Part shown: piece after piece, positions 35,201 through 42,663 of the stretch | Layout of the letters: each line of letters begins with the position of its first letter | How positions within the stretch are numbered: the first letter of the stretch is position 1 | From: Flagellimonas sp. HMM57 | Lineage (GTDB): Bacteria; Bacteroidota; Bacteroidia; Flavobacteriales; Flavobacteriaceae | Reading direction: 5' to 3' | Assembly: GCF_021390175.1 (NCBI RefSeq) | Contig: NZ_CP090004.1 | Coordinates: 1,426,001 to 1,490,000, forward strand | Length of the DNA: 64,000 nt | Notes under the pieces: generated by a model | The model's database searches: none | Told to the model about the DNA's origin: nothing | The model's input: the letters and a program-made list of their open reading frames with translations, nothing else | Made by a program: the position numbers and the translations under genes

Positions 35201-35722
35201 GGCATTGTTGCTACCGGTAGTGCCTTCGTTATCATAATGACCATGATGGGCATCATCTCATTGGCAGGTATCGTGGTCAACAACGGTGTGGTACTCTTGG
35301 ACTATACTCAGTTGGTGATAGATAGAAAAAAAGTTGCATTGGACCTTGAAGAAGATGACATGTTGGAACGAGAGGATTTTATGGAAGCTGTAGTAAAAGG
35401 AGGTAAGGCGAGACTAAGACCTGTATTGCTTACCGCTATTACTACTATTTTAGGATTAATTCCTTTGGCAACAGGGTTCAATATTAATTTCTTTACGTTC
35501 TTTAGTGAATTTAATCCCAATATCTATTTTGGTGGAGATAATGTCATTTTCTGGGGACCCTTGGCATGGACCGTCATTTACGGACTATTAGTGGCTACGT
35601 TCTTAACCTTGGTAGTTGTACCAATTCTTTTCAGCCTTGTCTACAGAATTAAAGTAAGGATTAGAAGAAATAGAAATAAGAAAGAGAACAATAAAAAAGG
35701 AACTCTGGAGATAGCGGCCTAG
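32213..35722 (+). CDS. Efflux RND transporter permease (AcrB/HAE family)
   Basis: The 1169-residue inner-membrane proton/drug antiporter. The typical repeats are visible: helix 1 (TTMYVLIAVILFLGASAYFS), the N-terminal porter domain (SSIYPGNTAEDIEKLITDPL), helices with the proton relay region LFGLIMGLGMLVDNGIVVVE (GMxVDNG), and the second half with VPVSAVAKQV and MMGIISLAGIVVNNGVVLLD. Between the halves an extra pair of helices occurs (GVIGLLILIFGGAYRALGTL), making it longer than the roughly 1050 residues of AcrB. It lacks a recognisable charge pattern for heavy-metal pumps, so it probably exports lipophilic compounds. Confidence 0.94.
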   Translation: MSKQKKKVDKEFKLSSWAIDNKTTMYVLIAVILFLGASAYFSMPRESFPEIKETKIYISSIYPGNTAEDIEKLITDPLEDELKTVSNVTEITSTSQEDYSMIIVEFDEKITVEAALQKVKDEVDTETAGEDWPTFNGAKVEPNVFDLSMSEEIPILNINISGDYPVDKLKEYGEYLEDEIEGLQEIKQVDIRGVQEKEVEVAVDIYKMMAAQVSFDDVINTISRENMTTSAGNLITSGQRRTIRIVGEIDKPSELENFVVKAENGNPIYLKDIAKVSFKEEDKTTFAREFGHPVVMLDVKKRAGKNMVAAAEQIQVIVDKAVKNVFPQDVEVTIANDQSSKTIGQVDDLVNNIIFGIILVVTVLMFFLGFKNALFVGFAIPMSMFMSLMILNLLGYTMNTMILFGLIMGLGMLVDNGIVVVENVYRLMDEEGMSRVEAAKKGIGEIAFPIIISTLTTVAAFVPLGLWPGVMGQFMIYFPVTLSVVLGSSLFVAIFFNSVLVSKFMTTEDKSMPLKQIIRTTSIMGVIGLLILIFGGAYRALGTLMLFTAILLWIYRLFLRNWANGFQNKILPRWERLYERTLRYALSGKKAIFIAVGTFVLLFVAIAGFIFSAATQRTAIEFFPDNTPNQITVYIEYPEGTDIKKTNAITKDIEERVYDIINQNTYMNADFNFLTESAVSQVGEGAGNPMTDGGSAAEMPHRGKITATMREYKFREGADSNELMKEIQEALKDIYPGVAISVEKDAVGPPAGYPINIELEGDDYSELIVTAEKMRNYINSKNIPGIDELKVDVNKSKPAMLVEVDRKKAGELGVATGQVGQQLRNSIFGAKAGIYKEDGEDYDIYVRFNEQNRYNTSAIFNQKITFRDASSGQIKEVPVSAVAKQVNSSGFSAIKHRDVKRVVTVYSALAPGFNDAGVVVSKVQDEMKNFDGLPADIKIDYTGQIEEQEKEFSFLMGAFFTGLGLIFFILIFQFNSVSKPGIIMLAIFLSLIGVFGGIVATGSAFVIIMTMMGIISLAGIVVNNGVVLLDYTQLVIDRKKVALDLEEDDMLEREDFMEAVVKGGKARLRPVLLTAITTILGLIPLATGFNINFFTFFSEFNPNIYFGGDNVIFWGPLAWTVIYGLLVATFLTLVVVPILFSLVYRIKVRIRRNRNKKENNKKGTLEIAA

Positions 35723-35746
35723 ACCTAATTTAGTTTGAGCATAAAT

Positions 35747-35785
35747 AAAAAGCCCTGACCGTAAAATTACGGTCAGGGCTTTTTA
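35747..35785. terminator. Bidirectional terminator of the efflux operon
   Basis: A perfect 18-bp stem starting AAAAAGCCCTGACCGTAA with only two unpaired bases, T-rich on both strands. It ends the efflux operon on the plus strand and the small YwqK-like gene at 35804 on the minus strand. Confidence 0.92.
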
Positions 35786-35803
35786 GCACACTTAATTCTA
35801 AAA

Positions 35804-36154
35804 TTATTTATCTACCGAAACCAATTCAGATTGATTCCAATTCTTTACGTTGACAATACGATTATCCGCAAAATCGACCTCTTTCAATATCTGACCTTCC
35901 CAGAAAAACCATTTCCCGGCTCGCTTACCTTCATTGTACTTACCAGAGGCAATTTTTTTACCATTTGTATCGTACTTGAACCATTGTCCATGTAACTTAC
36001 CTTTTAATAAATAGCCAGTTTGGGCTATCTCACCGTTTTCGTGAAAATATGTAGCTTTTACCATTTTCCCCACTTTTTCCAAAGTCGGTTCTGTACCTTG
36101 AGCATATATACAGACCGAAAACATCACCGCTAAAAAAAATATTGCTTTCTTCAT
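35804..36154 (-). CDS. Secreted YwqK/MORN-like repeat protein
   Basis: A 116-residue protein with signal peptide (MKKAIFFLAVMFSVCIYAQG) and three copies of a short beta repeat of the MORN/YwqK kind: TYFHENGEIAQTGYLLKGKL, GQWFKYDTNGKKIASGKYNE and GKWFFWEGQILKEVDFADNR. Proteins of this type are called 'toxin-antitoxin YwqK family antitoxin' in many annotations, but there is no toxin neighbour here and an exported protein cannot be such an antitoxin. It stands alone between two intergenic regions. Confidence 0.85.
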   Translation of the reverse strand: MKKAIFFLAVMFSVCIYAQGTEPTLEKVGKMVKATYFHENGEIAQTGYLLKGKLHGQWFKYDTNGKKIASGKYNEGKRAGKWFFWEGQILKEVDFADNRIVNVKNWNQSELVSVDK

Positions 36155-36526
36155 TATGATATGGGTTTTAAATTATTTCAATAACATTAACGTTACAAAA
36201 GTAAATATTATTTTACATTAATTACATGTTTAAATAACAATTAATTTACATTAAATTAACTTTAAGATTATAAAATACTTATTTTCAATTGATTAAAAAA
36301 TCAAGAGCGCTGTAAAAAAGAAACAATCAACGAACAAATCTTACTTTTAATCCAAGAAAAACGATTGTAATCTTAACGCCACATCTCAATTACATGATGA
36401 CTGTCAAGTTATTTCATCGTCCACTACTTCCAAAAAACAGCAATGGCACATTAAGATTCAGAAAATGACCATAACTGGCAATTAATATGGACATTCCTAT
36501 TAAATTTGCCGCTCAGATTAAAGATT
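36155..36526. other. AT-rich divergent intergenic region
   Basis: About 370 bp without a gene, very AT-rich, with near-repeats TTACATTAATTA and TTACATTAAATTA between 36211 and 36260. It must hold the promoters of the YwqK-like gene and aspS; for aspS a TAAATTTG box is at 36501-36508. Nothing else is recognised. Confidence 0.5.
36501..36508 (+). promoter_or_regulatory. Promoter box of aspS
   Basis: TAAATTTG fits TAnnTTTG. A message starting about 5-7 nt later excludes the upstream frame start at 36506 and supports the ATG at 36527. No clear TTTG lies at the -33 position. Confidence 0.45.
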
Positions 36527-38275
36527 ATGTACAGAAGCAATACATGTGGTGAACTTAGAGCATCACATATTACATCAAAGGTTACATTAAGTGGATGGGT
36601 ACACAAGGTACGGGACAAGGGCTTTGTTGTTTGGGTAGATCTGCGCGATCGCTATGGCATTACGCAGTTGGTGTTCGACCAAGACCGCACTGAAAAAGGA
36701 CTTTTGGACAATGCCATAGCACTGGGAAGAGAAACTGTAATACAGGTTAAGGGAGAGGTGATAGAAAGGGCTTCCAAAAACCCTAATATTCCTACAGGAG
36801 ACATTGAGGTACTTGTTTCTGAGCTTCAAATTTTGAATGAGTCGATTCTACCTCCATTCACTATAGAAGATAAAACGGATGGTGGCGAGGATTTGAGAAT
36901 GAAATACCGCTATCTAGATATACGAAGAAATCCTGTTAAAGACAACCTTATCTTCAGGCACAAGGTTACCATGGAAGTCCGTAAATATCTATCGGACAAT
37001 GGATTTATTGAGGTGGAAACACCATATTTGATAAAATCCACTCCAGAAGGTGCACGTGATTTCTTGGTGCCCAGCAGAATGAACGAAGGACAATTTTATG
37101 CGCTCCCACAATCGCCGCAAACCTTTAAGCAATTGCTAATGGTAGGTGGAATGGACAAGTATTTTCAGATTGTAAAATGCTTTAGGGACGAAGACCTGCG
37201 TGCAGATAGACAACCTGAATTTACCCAGATAGATTGCGAAATGGCATTTGTAGAGCAGGAAGACATTCTAAACGCTTTTGAAGGGTTGACCAAACATCTG
37301 TTAAAAGAAGTACATGGTATAGATTCTGGGGATTTTCCAAGAATCACTTATGACGATGCCATGCGCCTGTACGGTAACGATAAGCCCGATATTCGTTTTG
37401 AAATGAAATTTGGCGAACTCAACGCCGTGGCCCAACATAAGGATTTTAATGTGTTCAACTCAGCAGAATTAGTAGTTGGTATTGCAGTTCCAGATGGTGC
37501 TTCGTACACTCGTAAAGAAATTGATAAGCTTGTGGATTGGGTAAAACGTCCTCAAGTTGGAGCCAAGGGCATGGTCTATGTAAAATGTAACGAAGATGGC
37601 ACCTATAAATCCTCGGTAGACAAGTTTTACGATCAAGGTGATTTGGCCAAATGGGCAGAGGTCACGAATGCAAAAGTAGGGGATTTGATATGCGTGCTTT
37701 CAGGAAACACCAATGAAACCAGAGCACAAATGAGCGCACTCCGTATGGAGCTTGCTGAACGTTTAGGACTTAGAAAACCAGATGAATTTGCTCCATTGTG
37801 GGTGATTGACTTTCCATTATTGGAATTGGATGAAGAAACAGGTACCTACCATGCTATGCACCATCCGTTCACCTCACCAAAACCTGGACAGTTAGAGCTA
37901 TTGGAAACCAATCCCGGAGACGTAAAGGCCAACGCCTACGATTTGGTGCTTAATGGCAATGAAATAGGTGGCGGTTCCATACGTATCCACGATAAGGAAA
38001 TACAAGCTACCATGTTCAAGCATCTTGGTTTTACGCCAGAGGAAGCAAAAGCGCAATTCGGATTCTTAATGGATGCTTTTCAATATGGTGCCCCACCCCA
38101 TGGTGGAATTGCCTTTGGACTTGATAGGTTGGTCGCTATTTTGGGTGGACAGGAAACTATTCGAGATTTTATAGCATTTCCCAAGAACAACAGCGGAAGA
38201 GATGTAATGATAGATGCCCCTGCAACAATCGACAACGAACAATTGAAAGAACTACATTTAAAACTTGATTTATAA
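36527..38275 (+). CDS. aspS: Aspartate--tRNA ligase
   Basis: A class II aminoacyl-tRNA synthetase of 582 residues that charges tRNA-Asp. The N-terminal OB-fold anticodon domain is clear ([40 protein letters not shown]). Motif 1 is in [13 protein letters not shown], motif 2 is [18 protein letters not shown], and motif 3 is [14 protein letters not shown]. The bacterial GAD insertion domain (about residues 290-420) is present. The ATG at 36527 gives the usual MYRS start of flavobacterial proteins. The presence or absence of AsnRS, which decides whether it is discriminating, cannot be seen here. Confidence 0.97.
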   Translation: MYRSNTCGELRASHITSKVTLSGWVHKVRDKGFVVWVDLRDRYGITQLVFDQDRTEKGLLDNAIALGRETVIQVKGEVIERASKNPNIPTGDIEVLVSELQILNESILPPFTIEDKTDGGEDLRMKYRYLDIRRNPVKDNLIFRHKVTMEVRKYLSDNGFIEVETPYLIKSTPEGARDFLVPSRMNEGQFYALPQSPQTFKQLLMVGGMDKYFQIVKCFRDEDLRADRQPEFTQIDCEMAFVEQEDILNAFEGLTKHLLKEVHGIDSGDFPRITYDDAMRLYGNDKPDIRFEMKFGELNAVAQHKDFNVFNSAELVVGIAVPDGASYTRKEIDKLVDWVKRPQVGAKGMVYVKCNEDGTYKSSVDKFYDQGDLAKWAEVTNAKVGDLICVLSGNTNETRAQMSALRMELAERLGLRKPDEFAPLWVIDFPLLELDEETGTYHAMHHPFTSPKPGQLELLETNPGDVKANAYDLVLNGNEIGGGSIRIHDKEIQATMFKHLGFTPEEAKAQFGFLMDAFQYGAPPHGGIAFGLDRLVAILGGQETIRDFIAFPKNNSGRDVMIDAPATIDNEQLKELHLKLDL

Positions 38276-38331
38276 TATTTGCTTAACTTTATAGCAACCT
38301 CATTAAAAGTTTCAGCCTCTAGTTAAAATAT

Positions 38332-38931
38332 ATGAGTTTATGTCTTCGATTAAAAACAGAATCGATGCATAAAATAGTATCAATTTTAAAAGTGGTTAAA
38401 AAATCAATATTATCAATAGTTACCGTATCCATATGGATTGTAGGCATCATGTCCTGCAATAAAACAGTTGATAAATCCTGTGACTCTTCAAAAGGTTTCA
38501 AAAAATATGTCCATAATGTGGAATACATAAGTCCTAATGAGGCTCGATTGAACGAAGGCTTTAAACTATGCAACGAACGTCGAATAGGTCAATATTATAA
38601 TCCAGAAAAAGCCACGTACAGCAAAGGTAAGAATGGCCTGCGAAAATTTATTCTCACAAATTATACCAACAAGGGGTATTCGGACTCAGGATACCTTAAC
38701 ATCAGATTTGTGATAAATTGCCACGGAAAAGCAGGAAGGTATATCATACACGAAAACGATTTGGACCTCAACCCCAAAAAACTGAACGAAGATATGGTGG
38801 AACAAATTTTTCAGTTGACAACCCAATTAAAAAATTGGAATCCCAATTTTATTCGAGATGAATTTTGGGATTCTTACATTTACTTATCCTATCGTATTGA
38901 AAATGGAGAAATTGTTGAAATACTACCTTAG
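38332..38931 (+). CDS. Hypothetical lipoprotein
   Basis: Not recognised. With the ATG at 38365 the N-terminus is a lipoprotein signal that ends in WIVGIMSC (lipobox). The longer 38332 start adds 11 residues. The mature part (about 155 residues) has a segment YLNIRFVINCHGKAGRYIIH resembling TonB-C-like or energy-transducer domains, weakly. The end overlaps the next gene by 29 nt, so the two are probably co-translated. Confidence 0.7.
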   Translation: MSLCLRLKTESMHKIVSILKVVKKSILSIVTVSIWIVGIMSCNKTVDKSCDSSKGFKKYVHNVEYISPNEARLNEGFKLCNERRIGQYYNPEKATYSKGKNGLRKFILTNYTNKGYSDSGYLNIRFVINCHGKAGRYIIHENDLDLNPKKLNEDMVEQIFQLTTQLKNWNPNFIRDEFWDSYIYLSYRIENGEIVEILP

Positions 38932-39733
38932 CCTTTATCTGGCCATACTTTGTTTGGCTTGCCATGAAAAAAAGCCCGAACTAAATGCGGCGCAACGAAG
39001 AGCCCGTGCGGAAGAAGTTTTTAAGAATGGTTCACATCTACCTCAAGGTTCACCAAAAAGCATGACTAGGATAGAAGCAGCTATAAAGATTGATACCACG
39101 TATGCAGAGGCTATTCAAGAACTCTCGGTTGCATATCTTAAAAGAGGTATGCCACATAAATGGAGGCCAATTATAGACCGAGCAGTTTATTACGATGCCA
39201 AAACTTGGCAACCATGGCGGGGTTATCTCTATTTATGGTTTTATCGAGATTATGAAAAGGCCATTGCCGACTTTAATGCTTCAGATACCTTAACGCCCCA
39301 TATTGATTATCCGCAAGGACATAGTGTAGATTTTTGGAGGGGCATCGCTTATTTAGGATTGAAGGATTATCAGAATTCCATAGCCTATTGGGACAAGCAC
39401 ATTATAAAAGAAACCAACGATTCCGGTGAAGATTGGGTAGAATTGGAAGCATTTCTATACCGTGGCATAGCATATTATGAATCCGACAATACTGATAGAG
39501 CTTTGGAAGACTTCGAAAAAATTCTGCGATACTTCAAATCCTCTGCAGACGCAAAATACTATATGGCCAAAATTTTCCTCGAACAAAAGCAGTACAAAAA
39601 AGCAAGGAAATTCGTAGAAGAGGCTAAAGTGGATTTTAAAAAAGGATTTTACAACAATAGGGTTTATGTAGAGGCTCTGCGACAAATTTATTGGGAAGAT
39701 TTAGAGGAATTGAGCAGTAGTATTGATGACTAA
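38903..39733 (+). CDS. TPR repeat lipoprotein
   Basis: With the ATG at 38903 the protein (276 residues) begins with a lipoprotein signal (MEKLLKYYLSLYLAILCLAC). It then has tetratricopeptide-like repeats: AAIKIDTTYAEAIQELSVAY, YLWFYRDYEKAIADFNASDT, AYLGLKDYQNSIAYWDKHII, YRGIAYYESDNTDRALEDFE and YMAKIFLEQKQYKKARKFVE. An upstream frame start at 38858 lies far inside the preceding gene and would delay the signal. Such proteins bind partners on the periplasmic face. The pair 38332-39733 has no clear role. Confidence 0.82.
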   Translation: MEKLLKYYLSLYLAILCLACHEKKPELNAAQRRARAEEVFKNGSHLPQGSPKSMTRIEAAIKIDTTYAEAIQELSVAYLKRGMPHKWRPIIDRAVYYDAKTWQPWRGYLYLWFYRDYEKAIADFNASDTLTPHIDYPQGHSVDFWRGIAYLGLKDYQNSIAYWDKHIIKETNDSGEDWVELEAFLYRGIAYYESDNTDRALEDFEKILRYFKSSADAKYYMAKIFLEQKQYKKARKFVEEAKVDFKKGFYNNRVYVEALRQIYWEDLEELSSSIDD

Positions 39734-39761
39734 ATCAGTACTTTTAATCAACCTTAACCCC

Positions 39762-41543
39762 ATGCCGAACACCAAAAAACTTCTCACAAGATTTTTAAAA
39801 TGGAGATACAAACACATTTCCAACAAGACTTTTGTGCACCTTATGAGCATAATCGTTGGTTTTTTAGCAGGATTGGTAGCTGTAACCCTAAAAAACACCA
39901 CTTATTTTATTGAAGCCCTTTTAGAAAAAGGCATTGTTTTTTCCGAAAATCAACTGTACTTTATCCTTCCTACCATTGGCTTGACTTTTGTCTTTCTTTA
40001 TGTAAAGTTTGTAAACAAAAAACCGATCCAACATGCTGTCTCTTCCATCATTTTCGCACTATCAAAAAAAGGAGGATTATTAAAAGTAAAAAATATTTAT
40101 GCCCCTTTAATCACGGCTCCTTTGACCGTTGGTTTCGGAGGGTCGGTAGGATTGTTGGGCCCTGCGGTAAAATCAGGGTCAGCCATAAGTTCAAACCTTA
40201 GCAGATTATTTCATATAGATACAAAAACACGCTCGTTGCTCGTTGCTTGTGCATCAGCTGGTGCTATCTCCTCTATTTTTCAATCCCCTATTGCAGCCAT
40301 TATTTTTGCCGTAGAAGTATTTACCATGGATTTGACCATGCTGTCTATGCTTCCATTACTTTTGGCTTCAATTTCCGGGGTGCTTACCTCCTATTTCTTT
40401 TTGGGAAATGAAGTCCTTTTTAGTTTTTCATTATCTGAAGGTTTTCAACTAGAGGACACTTTCTTTTACATTCTTCTGGGTGTTGGCACCGCTTTTTCAT
40501 CTATATATTTTACCAAAATGTATTTTGGCATTTTCGATATATTCAAACGTTTTAAAAGTCCAAAATATAAGCTTTTGGTCGGGGGTATTGCCATTGGAAT
40601 CATGCTCTACGCCGTACCACCCTTATATGGAGAAGGTTTTGGGTTTATAAACAACCTATTAGACGGGAATCATGTAGAAGCACTGGGAAAAACTCCTCTA
40701 GATGCTTACATGGATAATATTTGGGTGGTTATCGCCTTATTGTTCGGGATTACCATTTTTAAGGCCATTGCAATGACGACCACTTTTGCAGCTGGCGGTG
40801 CAGGAGGAATCTTTATACCCACAATGGTCATGGGAAGTGCACTTGGCAATGCAGTTGCAAAAGTTATCAATAACCTTGGGCTGGGTTTTGAGGTTTCTGA
40901 AAGTAATTTTACCCTTATTGGTATGGCAGGATTGATAGCCGGGGTTATCCATGCCCCTTTAACGGCTATTTTCTTGATAGCTGAAATTACGGGAGGATAC
41001 CAACTTTTTGTCCCGTTGATGATTACGGCATCCATATCTTATCTGATTACAAAAAATGCATTGGACTATACTATTTACACCAAAGAATTGGCGAAAATTG
41101 GAGCGATTTTAACCCATGATAAAGACCAAATGGTACTGAGGATGCTAGAAATGGAAAACATTATTGAGAAAAACTTTAAAGCTGTCCGTCCAGAAATGTC
41201 ACTTGGACAAATGCTCCATGAATCGGTATCCAAATCAAATCGTAACATTTTTCCTGTACTTGATGTAGAGGAAAAATTAATGGGCATCATTGTTTTGGAT
41301 GATATTCGAGAGTTTATGTTCGATACCGAACTTTACACTTCCGTATATGTAAAGAATTTAATGCATGCCCCACCCGAACAAATATTCTACGAAGCAGATA
41401 GCATGAAACAAGTAATGCAAAAATTTCAAGATAGCGGGGCATGGAATTTGCCGGTAATAAAAGAAGGTAAATATGTAGGATTTATTTCTAAATCAAAGTT
41501 GTTGACCGCATATCGAAGAAAACTTATCAATTTTACGAAATGA
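39762..41543 (+). CDS. ClC-type chloride channel protein with CBS domains
   Basis: A 593-residue membrane protein. Helices of the ClC family are present, with GFGGSVGLLGPAVKSGSAIS (N-terminal selectivity-filter region), FQSPIAAIIFAVEVF and AGGAGGIFIPTMVMGSALGN (GxFxP filter). A pair of CBS domains follows (about residues 455-590). Position 132, which holds the gating Glu of GREGP in ClC exchangers, is Leu here (G130-L131-L132-G133-P134), whereas the internal Glu in FAVE is kept. The ATG at 39762 is preferred over an upstream one at 39723 that overlaps the TPR gene. The next gene overlaps by 4 nt. Confidence 0.92.
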   Translation: MPNTKKLLTRFLKWRYKHISNKTFVHLMSIIVGFLAGLVAVTLKNTTYFIEALLEKGIVFSENQLYFILPTIGLTFVFLYVKFVNKKPIQHAVSSIIFALSKKGGLLKVKNIYAPLITAPLTVGFGGSVGLLGPAVKSGSAISSNLSRLFHIDTKTRSLLVACASAGAISSIFQSPIAAIIFAVEVFTMDLTMLSMLPLLLASISGVLTSYFFLGNEVLFSFSLSEGFQLEDTFFYILLGVGTAFSSIYFTKMYFGIFDIFKRFKSPKYKLLVGGIAIGIMLYAVPPLYGEGFGFINNLLDGNHVEALGKTPLDAYMDNIWVVIALLFGITIFKAIAMTTTFAAGGAGGIFIPTMVMGSALGNAVAKVINNLGLGFEVSESNFTLIGMAGLIAGVIHAPLTAIFLIAEITGGYQLFVPLMITASISYLITKNALDYTIYTKELAKIGAILTHDKDQMVLRMLEMENIIEKNFKAVRPEMSLGQMLHESVSKSNRNIFPVLDVEEKLMGIIVLDDIREFMFDTELYTSVYVKNLMHAPPEQIFYEADSMKQVMQKFQDSGAWNLPVIKEGKYVGFISKSKLLTAYRRKLINFTK

Positions 41544-41803
41544 AATTCAAGATTAAATATCTTATAGTCATCATTGTACTGGCATCATTCGCTTCAATTG
41601 GTTATGGTTTCAGCATAAAAGAAGAAAATCCACCTAAAGCCAACAAATGTATCGGATTTGGTACTTTAGGACTTTTCCTAATTGCTATGCCTCTTTTTTT
41701 AATCAAGGAAAGTAAGGGGAAAAGTATGAAAGATTATATGCTAACCAACGAAAACATTAAAAAAATGCAAGGTAAAGACCAGAAAAACCCTGAAAATCAA
41801 TAA
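41540..41803 (+). CDS. Small hypothetical membrane protein
   Basis: Not recognised. 87 residues with two hydrophobic segments (YLIVIIVLASFASIGYGFSI and IGFGTLGLFLIAMPLFLI) and a charged tail (LTNENIKKMQGKDQKNPENQ). It overlaps the ClC gene by ATGA, so the two are translationally coupled, and it may be an accessory subunit of that protein. The terminator-like pattern after it is absent. Confidence 0.7.
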   Translation: MKFKIKYLIVIIVLASFASIGYGFSIKEENPPKANKCIGFGTLGLFLIAMPLFLIKESKGKSMKDYMLTNENIKKMQGKDQKNPENQ

Positions 41804-41884
41804 TTTTCTTAAGATTTAAAGCTTAATTTACTTTGATAGATTCAAAATACCCTACATTAGTATTTTAACAATTTATTTAATTTC

Positions 41885-42079
41885 ATGACTGGTACAGTAA
41901 AATTTTTTAATGAGTCAAAAGGTTTTGGCTTCATTACCAACGACGACACGGGAAAAGACATTTTTGTTCATGTTACGGCATTGAACGGAGTGGAACTGAA
42001 CGAAGGCGACAAAGTAGAATACCAAGAAGAAGAAGGGAGAAAAGGAACAGTTGCCGCACAAGTGCAGGTAATCGGGTAA
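41885..42079 (+). CDS. Cold shock protein (CspA family)
   Basis: A 64-residue OB-fold protein that binds single-stranded RNA and DNA and keeps mRNA unfolded. RNP1 is KGFGFIT and RNP2 is DIFVHVT, both intact ([20 protein letters not shown]). It is a single-gene unit between the ClC operon and a terminator. The 80-bp leader is AT-rich, without an obvious cold-shock box. Confidence 0.96.
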   Translation: MTGTVKFFNESKGFGFITNDDTGKDIFVHVTALNGVELNEGDKVEYQEEEGRKGTVAAQVQVIG

Positions 42080-42106
42080 AAATATGTATTCTTGATTTGA
42101 TTACGA

Positions 42107-42131
42107 CCCTGATGCATGCATCAGGGTTTTT
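42107..42131 (+). terminator. Rho-independent terminator of the cold shock gene
   Basis: CCCTGATGCATGCATCAGGG is a perfect 20-bp palindrome followed by TTTTTAG. It sits 28 nt after the stop codon and abuts the 3' end of the tadA gene on the other strand. Confidence 0.9.
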
Positions 42132-42579
42132 AGTTTAAATTTCTTTTCTGCACAAAAAAACGTTTCAAAAGCTGTGAGGCTTCGTTTTCCAAAATACCAC
42201 TAACAACTTCGGTTTTGGGATGTATGTTCGTTCCCATTACATTAAAGCCCCTTTCCAAATCGGGAGCTCCATATACAATTTTAGAAATTTGACTCCAATA
42301 CAATGCACCAGCACACATTTGACAAGGTTCTAGAGTTACATAAAGTGTACATCCATGTAAATATTTACCGCCTAAAAAATTAGATGCAGCAGTAATAGCC
42401 TGCATCTCTGCATGTGCCGTTACATCTTTTAACCGTTCTGTGAGATTATGTGCCCTGCCAATGATTCTGTTATCTATGACTACCACGGCACCTACGGGTA
42501 CTTCACCATTTTCAAAAGCAATCTCGGCCTCCTGTAAGGCCTTTCTCATAAAGTAATTATCATCAAACGGATTCTCCAC
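42130..42579 (-). CDS. tadA: tRNA-specific adenosine deaminase
   Basis: A 149-residue zinc deaminase that makes inosine at the wobble position of tRNA-Arg(ACG). The catalytic motifs are H56-A-E58 in TAHAEMQAI and P85-C86-x-x-C89 in TLEPCQMCAGAL, as in TadA; GAVVVIDNRIIGRAHNL is also typical. It begins with GTG at 42579. A TAAATTTG box at 42589-42596 (minus strand) lies only 9 nt upstream. Some nucleoside deaminases have similar motifs, but this length and core fit TadA best. Confidence 0.92.
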   Translation of the reverse strand: MENPFDDNYFMRKALQEAEIAFENGEVPVGAVVVIDNRIIGRAHNLTERLKDVTAHAEMQAITAASNFLGGKYLHGCTLYVTLEPCQMCAGALYWSQISKIVYGAPDLERGFNVMGTNIHPKTEVVSGILENEASQLLKRFFVQKRNLN

Positions 42580-42588
42580 TATTTTCTA

Positions 42589-42596
42589 CAAATTTA
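42589..42596 (-). promoter_or_regulatory. Promoter-like box of tadA
   Basis: TAAATTTG on the minus strand, 9 nt before the GTG start. It leaves a leader of only a few bases. Confidence 0.4.
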
Positions 42597-42642
42597 TAAC
42601 GAGGCTAAGCTAAGCATAAAATAGTTTTTGCCGATTAATGGG

Positions 42643-42650
42643 TACTTTTG
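42643..42650 (+). promoter_or_regulatory. Promoter box of dxs
   Basis: TACTTTTG fits TAnnTTTG. Transcription from it would begin near 42656-42657, which rules out a frame start at 42628 and supports the TTG at 42664. Confidence 0.5.
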
Positions 42651-42663
42651 CCTTTTGGTTTCC

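Noticed and set aside
42628..42663. Upstream extension of dxs to a TTG at 42628
   Set aside because: It would begin before the TAnnTTTG box at 42643-42650, and its residues do not match the start of Dxs proteins.
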